From positions 1-22,600 of the forward strand of contig CABVDD010000034.1 of the NCBI GenBank assembly GCA_902497095.1: a stretch of DNA of 22,600 bases, read 5' to 3'. The notes beneath the pieces are model-generated. The model made no database searches and was not told the origin of the DNA. It was given only the letters and a program-made list of their open reading frames with translations. Source of the DNA: an uncultured Faecalicoccus sp. GTDB taxonomy: Bacteria; Bacillota_I; Bacilli_A; Erysipelotrichales; Erysipelotrichaceae. Within the stretch, counting starts at the first letter, position 1; every line of letters starts with the position of its first letter. The position numbers were made by a program, and so were the translations under genes. This document shows, piece by piece, positions 12,345-20,005 of the stretch.

Positions 12345-13753
12345 TATTCTTCTCCATCCCAACAATACGTACACAATTTACATTTTGGCAAACCTATGGA
12401 TTGAATCATATCATCTAAGCGATGATAACGTAAAGAAGTAAATTTAGAACGCTTACGAATCTCTTCACACATGTTCTGATATCTTTCACTATCTGGATCC
12501 GCATATTCTTTTAAAACTTCTTCACTGACATTATCGCCTTCTAAATCTTTGATAACACGTCGTGTGATCAAATCCATTTCAGAGCTGGATCGTGAGAAAT
12601 TTAAATATTTACAACCAAACATGATAGGCGGACATGCTGGTCGAACATGTACTTCCTTGGCGCCGGATTGATACAAGAAATCCGTCGTTTCTCCTAATTG
12701 TGTACCGCGTACGATGGAATCATCGATCAGCAGAAGTTTCTTATCTTTGATCAATTCTTGTACCGGAATCAATTTCATCTTGGCAATCATATTTCTTTGT
12801 GCCTGACTTGTCGGCATAAAACTTCTTGGCCAAGTTGGTGTATACTTGATAAAAGGTCGAGAAAAAGGAATCTTGGTCGCATTTGAGTATCCTACCGCAT
12901 GGGCAATACCACTGTCTGGAACACCGGCTACACTATCTACATCTACATCTGTATCGCGGGTCGATAAAATTTCACCGCAGCGATTTCGCATACATTCAAC
13001 GTTTACCCCTTCATATGTACTTGTCGGATATCCATAGTAAACCCATAAGAAAGAACAAATCTTCATTTCTTTACCTGGCTCTTGTTTTACTTCGATGCCA
13101 TGAGGTGTCATAAACAAGATCTCTCCAGGTCCCATATCCTTATAATGGTGATATCCTAAATTCAAAAAGGCACTGCTTTCAAAAGTAGCACAATATCCTG
13201 TATCTTTTTCACCGATGATGATAGGCGTCCTTCCCACTTTATCACGAGCACAATAAATTCCTGATTTTGTCAAAATCAGAATACTCATGCTTCCTTCTAC
13301 GATATCTTGCACATAGCGAAGTCCTTCGACTAAGCTTCCTTTTTGATTGATCAAAGCTGCCACAAGTTCAGTCGGATTGATACCACCTGTACTCATCTCA
13401 AAGAAATGTGTCATACCATTTTGAAAACAAAGTTCTTTTAGTTCTTCCAAGTTATTGATACGACCCACGGTAGTGATCGCAAAGCTGCCTAAATGGGAAT
13501 GTACCAGCAATGGCTGTGATTCAAAATCAGAAATACATCCAATTCCCAATCCGCCTTCAAATTGATCTAGATCTTTATCAAATTTTGTACGAAAAGGACT
13601 GTTTTCAATATTGTGAATGGCTCTGTTAAAACCATTCTTACCATAGACAGCCATCCCCGCACGACGTGTCCCTAAGTGCGAATGATAATCTGTCCCAAAA
13701 AACAAATCTAATACACAACTTTTTTTTGAAGCTACCCCAAAAAATCCACTCAT
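12344..13753 (-). CDS. PurF-like amidophosphoribosyltransferase homologue lacking the catalytic Cys
   Basis: A 469-residue class II glutamine amidotransferase/phosphoribosyltransferase. The N-terminal Ntn-hydrolase domain begins MSGFFGVAS: residue 2 is Ser, where active PurF has Cys. SHLGTRRAG (25-33) and GRINN (97-101) follow the family. The phosphoribosyltransferase domain has the PRPP loop LLIDDSIVRGTQ (341-352). Cysteines at 233, 374/381, 458, 461 and 464 lie where Bacillus-type PurF binds a 4Fe-4S cluster. Glutamine hydrolysis may therefore use Ser, be lost (ammonia use), or serve another reaction. I recall homologues beginning MGGFFG in other anaerobes, so this looks like a subfamily, not a mutation. 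The ribosome binding site AAGGAG is good. No purine riboswitch or PurR box was seen upstream. Confidence 0.85.
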   Translation of the reverse strand: MSGFFGVASKKSCVLDLFFGTDYHSHLGTRRAGMAVYGKNGFNRAIHNIENSPFRTKFDKDLDQFEGGLGIGCISDFESQPLLVHSHLGSFAITTVGRINNLEELKELCFQNGMTHFFEMSTGGINPTELVAALINQKGSLVEGLRYVQDIVEGSMSILILTKSGIYCARDKVGRTPIIIGEKDTGYCATFESSAFLNLGYHHYKDMGPGEILFMTPHGIEVKQEPGKEMKICSFLWVYYGYPTSTYEGVNVECMRNRCGEILSTRDTDVDVDSVAGVPDSGIAHAVGYSNATKIPFSRPFIKYTPTWPRSFMPTSQAQRNMIAKMKLIPVQELIKDKKLLLIDDSIVRGTQLGETTDFLYQSGAKEVHVRPACPPIMFGCKYLNFSRSSSEMDLITRRVIKDLEGDNVSEEVLKEYADPDSERYQNMCEEIRKRSKFTSLRYHRLDDMIQSIGLPKCKLCTYCWDGEE

Positions 13754-13825
13754 AACATTCTCCTTTTTTAAAAATGTATTATCAGTGTAACATACTTTTT
13801 CATTTTCAAACAGTTGAAGTTAAAA

Positions 13826-13846
13826 ATCTAAAACATATCTTTAGAT
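13826..13846. repeat. inverted repeat upstream of the PurF-like gene
   Basis: ATCTAAA-ACATATC-TTTAGAT is a perfect 7-bp inverted repeat about 75-95 bases upstream of ATG13753. On the minus strand it is followed by TTTTT, so it could be an operator or a weak terminator/attenuator. Confidence 0.4.
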
Positions 13847-13858
13847 GCACTACAAAAT

Positions 13859-13890
13859 AAAAAAAGATCCCTTGGATATCCAAAGGATCT
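13859..13890 (-). terminator. terminator of the lon-engB transcript
   Basis: In the minus-strand transcript AGATCCTTTGG-ATAT-CCAAGGGATCT forms an 11-bp stem with one mismatch, followed by seven U. It begins one base after the engB stop codon. Confidence 0.88.
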
Positions 13891-13891
13891 A

Positions 13892-14461
13892 TTAAATCTG
13901 TTGTAAGATGGCTTGGTATACTTCATCAAAACCAATTTTTTCGGTACTGCTGATGCCATAAATGTTCTTTAATGGCAACTGCAACTTTTGCGAAATATTT
14001 TTTAGTGCTTTTATACGTTTTGTCTTGGGAATCTTATCAATCTTGGTTGCCACCAACAAAATTGGAATATGTAAAGATTTAAAATAATCGATCATATCTA
14101 AATCATCATTTGTCGGATCGTGTCGGGCATCCACCAATTGAATTGCCAGTTTTAATTGTTGACGCGAAGAAAAATATTCTTCCATCATCTTTCCCATCTT
14201 TTTCAACATTTCTTTTGACATGCGAGCATAACCATAACCTGGTACATCCACTAACATCCAAGTATGATCGATATCAAAGAAGTTGATCAAACGTGTTTTC
14301 CCTGGCGTATTTCCCACATAAGCTAGACGTTTACGATTGGTCAAAGCGTTGATAAATGAGCTTTTTCCCACATTGCTTCGACCTACAACAACAACTTCAG
14401 GCAAAGCTGTATCTGGCCATTGTTCTTTTTCAACAGCACTGATGACAAATGTGGCTTGCAT
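13892..14461 (-). CDS. engB: ribosome biogenesis GTPase EngB/YsxC
   Basis: A 189-residue single-domain GTPase needed for assembly of the large ribosomal subunit. The GTP-binding motifs are all visible: G1 GRSNVGKSS (27-35), G3 DVPGYG (72-77) followed by the Tyr-Ala typical of EngB, G4 TKID (139-142), and a G5-like ISSTEK near residue 174. The length is normal. It starts one base after the lon stop codon (TAATATG), so the two are cotranscribed and probably coupled, the same lon-ysxC order known from Bacillus. A terminator follows immediately. Confidence 0.96.
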   Translation of the reverse strand: MQATFVISAVEKEQWPDTALPEVVVVGRSNVGKSSFINALTNRKRLAYVGNTPGKTRLINFFDIDHTWMLVDVPGYGYARMSKEMLKKMGKMMEEYFSSRQQLKLAIQLVDARHDPTNDDLDMIDYFKSLHIPILLVATKIDKIPKTKRIKALKNISQKLQLPLKNIYGISSTEKIGFDEVYQAILQQI

Positions 14462-14462
14462 A

Positions 14463-16766
14463 TTACTGAACCAAAGCGTGTGACAATACTTGTTTTACAT
14501 TGGAAACTGGAATAAATGTCACCGCATCTTTAACTTCCTGTGGAAGTTCATCTAAATCTTTAACATTGCCTCTTGGGATCAAGATCGTATCAATACCACT
14601 TCGATGTGCAGCCAAAGACTTCTCTTTTAATCCACCAATAGGAAGAACATTTCCACGTAGTGTTACTTCTCCTGTCATCGCAATATTAGCCTTTACAGGA
14701 ATATTACTAAAACAAGAAACTAAAGCCGTGGTCATCGTCACTCCGGCACTTGGACCATCTTTTGGTACAGCGCCTTCTGGTACATGCACATGAACATCCA
14801 ATTTTTCAAAATCACTGGAGTCGATGTGATATTCTTTGGCATGCGCACGAATGTAGTCTAAGGCAATGCTGGCACTTTCTTTCATGACATCTCCCAATTG
14901 ACCAGTCAAGATCAATTTTCCATGTCCATCAAATTTATTGGCTTCAATTTGTAAGATATCGCCACCAAAGCTTGTATAAGCAAGACCGGTAACCGTTCCT
15001 ACCTGATCTTTTTTCTCTTTTTTGCCATAATCTACTTTTTCATTACCCAGCCATTCATGGATAAGCTTTTTATTTAAAGTGATAGAGCGTTTTCCATCTT
15101 TTAAAATCGCAAGAACGGTTTTTCGACAAATCGTCGCAATGGTTCTTTCTAATTGACGAACGCCTGCTTCTCTTGTGTAATAACGAATCAGATACAAAAG
15201 CATTTTGTCACTTACTTTTAACTGATTGGCTTTTAATCCATTTTCTTCCAACTGTTTAGGAAGTAAATGTTCTTTGGCAATATTTGTCTTTTCTATATCG
15301 GTATAGCTGGAAAGTTCAATGATTTCCAAACGATCACGTAAAGCCGGTGGAATATTTTCCAGATAATTGGCTGTGGCGATAAATAAAACTTTGGAAAGAT
15401 CATAGCTTTCTTCAATATAATGATCTGAAAACATTGAGTTTTGTTCCGGATCCAATACTTCCAACATAGCAGAGCTTGGATCTCCTTTATAATCCGAAGC
15501 CATTTTATCGATTTCATCAATCAGGAAAACCGGGTTTGTGACTTGTGCTTTCTTCATACCTTGAATGATACGTCCTGGTAAAGCACCTAGATATGTACGA
15601 CGATGTCCACGAATTTCCGCTTCATCACGAACACCACCCAAAGAAATCTTGACAAAATGACGATCCAAAGCACGAGCTACACTGCGAGCTAACGATGTCT
15701 TACCTACACCCGGTGGACCTACTAAACATAAAATTGGTGCTTTTAAGGAATTGGTCATTTGTTTGACCGCTAAGTATTCCATGATACGCTCTTTGACTTT
15801 TTCCAGTCCATAGTGATCTTCATCCAAGATTCTCTGCGCTTCATTTAAATCTTCGTTATCTTTTGTTTCCTGCCACCAAGGAAGATCCATCAACCAATCA
15901 ATATAGTTTTTGATGACGCCGGTTTCACCAGAAGCCATTGGCAACATTTCATAGCGCTGCAGTTCTTCCGTAACTTTTTTCTTGATATAGTCTGGATATG
16001 GATTTTCTTCCAAACGCTTACGAATTTTATCCGCATCCTGATCCTGTGATCCAATATCGCCTAATTCTTCACGAATGGCATTCATCTTTTCACGAAGATA
16101 GTAATCTTTTTGTCCTTGATCAATGCGCTCTTTGACCGTTTCATTGATCTTTTGTTCCACTTCCGACATCTTCTTTTCTTTTTCCATGTCGGCAAGCAAC
16201 ATCTCTAAACGATCATTGATACCTAATGTTTCCAAATATTTTTGTTTTCTTTCCGTGCTTAATGGAAATGCCTGTACCGCACGATCACTTAACAGATCCG
16301 CTCCAATGCCTTTGGAAAGTTCAATGATCAATTCTTTGGATAAGAATTTTTCAGCATTGCCCATTGTATCAAATTCATTGGCAATCATACGAACCAAGGC
16401 AACTTCTTCCATCTCATCCTGACGGAAACTGTGTAAAATATCAACTTGTGCGATATCGCTTAAGCTTCCCTGTTCCCATGCGTTTAACTGCACACGATCC
16501 AGACCTTTAAACTTGATTCGTAAAAAGTTCTCAAAACGACGCACATGTCGAATTTCACAAAGTGTACCTACTTTATAGATATCATCGATTGTAGGATCAT
16601 CTTTTTGTAGTTCGATCTGTGAAAACAAGACCACTTTATCTTCATAGTTGTCTTGTGCATTTTCAATAGCTTTTAAGGACGGCTGACGCCCTACATCAAT
16701 TACGATTTCCTGTTCCGGGAACAAAATTACGCCCCGTGTACATACTAAAGGATATGTTTGAGACAT
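14463..16766 (-). CDS. lon: ATP-dependent protease Lon
   Basis: A 767-residue cytoplasmic AAA+ serine protease that degrades damaged and regulatory proteins. It has the N-terminal substrate-binding LAN domain (about 1-190), a coiled-coil stretch rich in Glu/Lys, and the AAA+ module with Walker A GPPGVGKT (350-357) and Walker B FLIDE (414-418). The protease domain holds the catalytic Ser673 in PKDGPSAG and Lys714 in GGLKEKSLAA. Length matches the bacterial LonA form. The frame runs 18 codons upstream, but AAAGGAGG is 8 bases before ATG16766 and the upstream part crosses a terminator hairpin, so ATG16766 is used. No CIRCE or CtsR operator was recognised upstream. Confidence 0.97.
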   Translation of the reverse strand: MSQTYPLVCTRGVILFPEQEIVIDVGRQPSLKAIENAQDNYEDKVVLFSQIELQKDDPTIDDIYKVGTLCEIRHVRRFENFLRIKFKGLDRVQLNAWEQGSLSDIAQVDILHSFRQDEMEEVALVRMIANEFDTMGNAEKFLSKELIIELSKGIGADLLSDRAVQAFPLSTERKQKYLETLGINDRLEMLLADMEKEKKMSEVEQKINETVKERIDQGQKDYYLREKMNAIREELGDIGSQDQDADKIRKRLEENPYPDYIKKKVTEELQRYEMLPMASGETGVIKNYIDWLMDLPWWQETKDNEDLNEAQRILDEDHYGLEKVKERIMEYLAVKQMTNSLKAPILCLVGPPGVGKTSLARSVARALDRHFVKISLGGVRDEAEIRGHRRTYLGALPGRIIQGMKKAQVTNPVFLIDEIDKMASDYKGDPSSAMLEVLDPEQNSMFSDHYIEESYDLSKVLFIATANYLENIPPALRDRLEIIELSSYTDIEKTNIAKEHLLPKQLEENGLKANQLKVSDKMLLYLIRYYTREAGVRQLERTIATICRKTVLAILKDGKRSITLNKKLIHEWLGNEKVDYGKKEKKDQVGTVTGLAYTSFGGDILQIEANKFDGHGKLILTGQLGDVMKESASIALDYIRAHAKEYHIDSSDFEKLDVHVHVPEGAVPKDGPSAGVTMTTALVSCFSNIPVKANIAMTGEVTLRGNVLPIGGLKEKSLAAHRSGIDTILIPRGNVKDLDELPQEVKDAVTFIPVSNVKQVLSHALVQ

Positions 16767-16790
16767 ATGTACAACCTCCTTTTTCCTTTT

Positions 16791-16815
16791 AAAAAAGACG
16801 CTAGGCGCCTTTTTT
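16791..16815 (-). terminator. terminator or attenuator hairpin between tig and lon
   Basis: In the minus-strand transcript AAAAAAGGCGC-CTA-GCGTCTTTTTT forms an 11-bp stem with one G-U pair and a 3-nt loop. It stands 15 bases past the tig stop codon and ends only 24 bases before the lon start, so lon either reads through it or carries it in its leader. Confidence 0.75.
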
Positions 16816-16824
16816 AACAATTCT

Positions 16825-16854
16825 ATTTTACTACTTTACAGAATTCTTTAGCAA
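16825..16854 (-). promoter_or_regulatory. candidate lon promoter overlapping the end of tig
   Basis: On the minus strand TTGCTA (16854-16849), an 18-bp spacer and TAAAAT (16830-16825). If used, the lon leader would start just before the hairpin at 16815-16791, making that hairpin a leader element. Confidence 0.35.
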
Positions 16855-18108
16855 CTCAATTGCTTTTTGTTGCGCAAGATCGTATTTGATATTGTCAACA
16901 GAAATCAATTTTTTGATACGTTCAATATCCATACCGTAGTTTTCAGACAATTTCTTGTATTCTGCTTCTACTTCTTCATCACTAGCTTCAATATCTTCTG
17001 CCTTTACGATAGCTTCTAATACAAGGCTTGTCTTAACACTCTTTTCTGCTTCTGGTTTCATCATGTTGCGAATATCTTCTTTGCTTTGACCGCTGGCTTC
17101 TAAATACTGTTTTGCGGTAAATCCAGATTGTACCATCTGGTTTTCAAAGTTACGATACATACGATCGATTTCGTTGGCAATCATAACTTCTGGAATTTCA
17201 ACTTCGGCTTCTTCTGTAACCTTAGAAACCAAAGCATCCGCAAATTTCTTTTCAGCCTGTTGTTCTTTATGTTTTGCCAATTCTTCACGAGTGACTTCTT
17301 TAAATTTTTCCAATGTTTCTACGCCTTTACGTTTTAATTTTTGGATCAGTCCATCGTTTGCTTCTGGCAATTCTTTATATTTGATATCATGTACTTTACA
17401 TTTGAAGACAGCTTCTTTTCCGGCAAGATCTTTGGCACCATATTCTTCCGGGAAAGTTACGACAACATCTTTTTCTTCACCAGGTTTTACACCAATTAAC
17501 TGTTCTTCGAAACCTGGAATAAATGTTCCAGATCCTAATTCCAAAGGATAGTTTTCGGCAGAACCACCTTCAAAAGGAACACCATCAATGCTTCCGGCAT
17601 AATCGATAGTAACCTGATCGCCATTTTCAGCTGCCTGGTCTTCTTCACGAAGTACCCAGTCTGCATAACGATTCTGGATGCGTTTTACTTCTTCTTCTAC
17701 ATCTTCATCCGTTACGCTTACTTCGTCTTTATGAATATCCAAACCTTTATATTCTTTTAAAGTCACTTCAGGTATAACAACACAGTTAAATACCAATGTC
17801 ACTTTTTCATCGCCAGCTTCTTTAACTTCTAAAGTTGGACGAGCTACTAATTCGATTTTATTTTCTTCAATTCCTTTTGCCAAAGCTTCATTTGCGACTT
17901 CTTCAGCGGCATAATCATAAACCATCTGTGCCGGAATCTGTTTACGAATCAAAGCTTCTGGAACATGTCCTTTACGGAATCCTTTTAAGTTCACTTGTTT
18001 TTTAAGATTGTTGAAAACTTTCTTCTGTGCTTTTTCCCAGATGTCTCCATCTACTTCCACTTCCAGCACACCATTTGAATGTTCGTTCAATGTCCATTTT
18101 GTAATCAT
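16831..18108 (-). CDS. tig: trigger factor (ribosome-associated chaperone, FKBP-type PPIase)
   Basis: A 425-residue chaperone that binds nascent chains at the ribosome exit. The N-terminal ribosome-binding domain has the signature GFRKG (43-47) in NLKGFRKGHVP. The FKBP-like peptidyl-prolyl isomerase domain covers about 150-240 (GDQVTIDYAGSIDGVPFEGG, then FIPGFEEQLIGVKPGEEKDV). A long helical SurA-like C-terminal domain follows. The length is standard. Its ATG overlaps the stop of the upstream DUF3196-like gene (ATGA), with GAGGAG seven bases before it. A hairpin follows, then lon. In Bacillus, clpX lies near tig; it is absent here. Confidence 0.97.
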   Translation of the reverse strand: MITKWTLNEHSNGVLEVEVDGDIWEKAQKKVFNNLKKQVNLKGFRKGHVPEALIRKQIPAQMVYDYAAEEVANEALAKGIEENKIELVARPTLEVKEAGDEKVTLVFNCVVIPEVTLKEYKGLDIHKDEVSVTDEDVEEEVKRIQNRYADWVLREEDQAAENGDQVTIDYAGSIDGVPFEGGSAENYPLELGSGTFIPGFEEQLIGVKPGEEKDVVVTFPEEYGAKDLAGKEAVFKCKVHDIKYKELPEANDGLIQKLKRKGVETLEKFKEVTREELAKHKEQQAEKKFADALVSKVTEEAEVEIPEVMIANEIDRMYRNFENQMVQSGFTAKQYLEASGQSKEDIRNMMKPEAEKSVKTSLVLEAIVKAEDIEASDEEVEAEYKKLSENYGMDIERIKKLISVDNIKYDLAQQKAIELLKNSVK

Positions 18109-18830
18109 TTGAATTCTCCTCTTCTTTCAATCCATAAGATAGTGTCTTGAACTTTTGTCAAATCTTTCTTTTCTGTAAAATCCAGCAATTCATCATCACG
18201 CATCAAAGCCGCATAGACTAAACGAACAATAGCTTTAGCAATCGGTAAAGCTTCTTCTTCGCTTAAATCAAAAGGGCGCCTGACAAGGATCTCCTGATGA
18301 AGCAAGGTCATACAGAAATTTAGAAAAGCGGGATCGTCATTAGAAAACCAGGCATCCAGATATGCCCGTACCTCTATAGCTACCGGATCGATATCTTCGG
18401 AAAGAATCGAGCTGGGAATAAAGGTGATATCCAATCCATTTTTTTCTATTTTGAAAGGTGTATCAATTTTTTGTTCCATCAAATATTCAATCAATTCACC
18501 TTTGCTTTCATCCAGAAGTTCAGCATTCAATAGATCTTGCACTTCACTCGTATATTGTCGCAAATTTAGATCCCTCATAAAAGGAACCACCTGCTCCTGC
18601 TTATCTGGACCTTCATAGATCCATGAAAGTATCTTCTCCATGCCCAATGTCTTTTCACTTTGAAGAAAAGGCAAACACTCTTGTTGATAAGATTCTAAAA
18701 TGGCCAAGCAATCTTGCGGCACATAGGGAAGTGAAATCTCCTGATGAATTAAATCGTACGCTTCCTGGTACGCTTTTCCATCGATCTTCTTTTGAATTTC
18801 GGCAATCAAAGACTGATAATAGGAATTCAT
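18105..18830 (-). CDS. DUF3196-like protein, translationally coupled to trigger factor
   Basis: A 241-residue soluble acidic protein without signal peptide or membrane helix. The N-terminal part is helical and repeat-like (YYQSLIAEIQKKIDGKAYQEAYDLIHQE, 4-31), reminiscent of TPR-type helices. The whole resembles the DUF3196 family (PF11428), which I associate with Mycoplasma proteins of known fold but unknown role; this assignment is from memory and uncertain. Its stop overlaps the tig start (ATGA), so the two products are made together, suggesting a role in folding or nascent-chain handling. AGGAGG is four bases before the ATG, and a good promoter (TTGTCA-17-TATATG) lies upstream. Confidence 0.65.
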   Translation of the reverse strand: MNSYYQSLIAEIQKKIDGKAYQEAYDLIHQEISLPYVPQDCLAILESYQQECLPFLQSEKTLGMEKILSWIYEGPDKQEQVVPFMRDLNLRQYTSEVQDLLNAELLDESKGELIEYLMEQKIDTPFKIEKNGLDITFIPSSILSEDIDPVAIEVRAYLDAWFSNDDPAFLNFCMTLLHQEILVRRPFDLSEEEALPIAKAIVRLVYAALMRDDELLDFTEKKDLTKVQDTILWIERRGEFK

Positions 18831-18847
18831 CGTACCTCCTAGCGAAA

Positions 18848-18876
18848 CATATAAAGTTTACCATAACTATTGACAA
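18848..18876 (-). promoter_or_regulatory. promoter of the DUF3196-tig operon
   Basis: On the minus strand TTGTCA (18876-18871), a 17-bp spacer and TATATG (18853-18848), 18 bases before the start codon. The -35 matches five of six consensus positions. Confidence 0.6.
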
Positions 18877-18916
18877 GAATCAATGAATGCTCCTTTGCGA
18901 AAGCAAGGATTTTAAA

Positions 18917-18944
18917 GGTTTTTAAGGCCAATCCATGCTATACT
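18917..18944 (+). promoter_or_regulatory. promoter of the TPM-lemA operon (extended -10)
   Basis: TATACT (18939-18944) is preceded by TGC (18936-18938). No good -35 box is present, as is common with extended -10 promoters. It lies 21 bases before ATG18965. Confidence 0.5.
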
Positions 18945-18964
18945 GTAAAAAAGAAAGGAGAGTT

Positions 18965-19984
18965 ATGAAATACAGATATGGCATTGCCTTACTTCTTGGT
19001 ATCTTCGCCTGCCTTTGCCCTATGCAAATTTATGCCGATGATACCCTGGTCATTGACAATTATATCAGTGATCATGCCCATATCGTTGATGAAAGTACCG
19101 AATCCTCTTTAAATGAACTGGGTTATCAATTAGAACAGGAAACCGGTGCACAAGTTGTTTTTATCACTGAAGAAAGTTTGCCTAATCAAGATATCCGACA
19201 GATCGCATATCAGACATTTAAAAAATACCAATTAGGTGATGCTGACAAAGACAACGGAATTCTTTTTATTGTCAGTATACAAGATAAACTTCGTTACATG
19301 GAAGTTGGACGTGGTTTAGAAGATGTCATAACCGATATCAAAAGCCAGCATCTGCAAACCGATTATCTTGTTCCCTACTTTCAAAAAGAAGAGTACTCTA
19401 CAGGCATCAAGGAGCTTTATACGCAAACCGTTAAAGTCATTGAAGACAATCAAAGCCAAACTGATACCAATAAGACTGAAGAAAATGATGGTGTACAATG
19501 GATCATGTTATTGCCAATCGCTGCCATTTTATTAGGCTTGTTATTTGTTTCCTTACAAAAGAAAACAAAATCCGGTGCCACTTTATATATGGTTCCCGGA
19601 CAAAAAACAACCCTAAACATCAAAGGCTATGACTTTGAAAACGAAAGCATTTTAGTTTCCAGTCAAGATCCAAGTGTTGCCAGTGTACAAGCCAATGGAG
19701 AGCTACAAGCCCATAAAACCGGTAAAACGAAGATCTTCCTTCAAAAAGTTGGATCGATGCAAAAAGATTATGTATATATCATTGTTTCCAATAGAGATCA
19801 TTCTTCTCGCAATAATGACGACGATCTTTTAGAAGCCTTGTTATGGGGCAGCATCTTATCCGGTTCAAGACGCAGACATTATGGAGGTGGATTTGGTATA
19901 GGATCTGGCTCTGGCGGATTTGGCGGATTCTCCGGTGGTGGCGGTGGTTCCAGTCGCGGTGGCGGCGCCGGTGGAAGCTGGTAA
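18965..19984 (+). CDS. TPM-domain membrane protein (YgcG-like) with an Ig-like insertion and glycine-rich tail
   Basis: A 339-residue protein. A signal peptide (about 1-24, ending IYADD) is followed by a TPM domain (PF04536, about 28-162; VDESTESSLNELGYQLEQETGAQVVFIT, then KDNGILFIVSIQDKLRYMEVGRGLED), a transmembrane helix (178-197) and KKKTK. Then comes a segment of about 207-275 whose pattern SSQDPSVASVQANGELQAHKTGKTKI looks like a bacterial Ig-like (Big_2) domain. A glycine/serine-rich tail ends in GGSW, as is usual for this family. The positive charges after the helix suggest the C-terminal part is cytoplasmic, which would be odd for an Ig-like domain. ATG18965 has AAAGGAG upstream; an in-frame ATG at 18935 lies in the promoter. 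It forms an operon with lemA. Confidence 0.85.
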   Translation: MKYRYGIALLLGIFACLCPMQIYADDTLVIDNYISDHAHIVDESTESSLNELGYQLEQETGAQVVFITEESLPNQDIRQIAYQTFKKYQLGDADKDNGILFIVSIQDKLRYMEVGRGLEDVITDIKSQHLQTDYLVPYFQKEEYSTGIKELYTQTVKVIEDNQSQTDTNKTEENDGVQWIMLLPIAAILLGLLFVSLQKKTKSGATLYMVPGQKTTLNIKGYDFENESILVSSQDPSVASVQANGELQAHKTGKTKIFLQKVGSMQKDYVYIIVSNRDHSSRNNDDDLLEALLWGSILSGSRRRHYGGGFGIGSGSGGFGGFSGGGGGSSRGGGAGGSW

Positions 19985-20005
19985 AAAAATAGAAATGAGG
20001 TAATC

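Noticed and set aside
13754..13891. Purine riboswitch or PurR box before the PurF-like gene
   Set aside because: No conserved three-way-junction core or CCGAA-type PurBox could be read in the short leader.
16766..16860. CIRCE or CtsR heat-shock operator before lon
   Set aside because: Neither TTAGCACTC-N9-GAGTGCTAA nor tandem GGTCAAA motifs occur.
19880..19983. Glycine-codon-rich stretch as a DNA tandem repeat
   Set aside because: It encodes the normal Gly/Ser tail ending GGSW of TPM-family proteins; no regular unit length.
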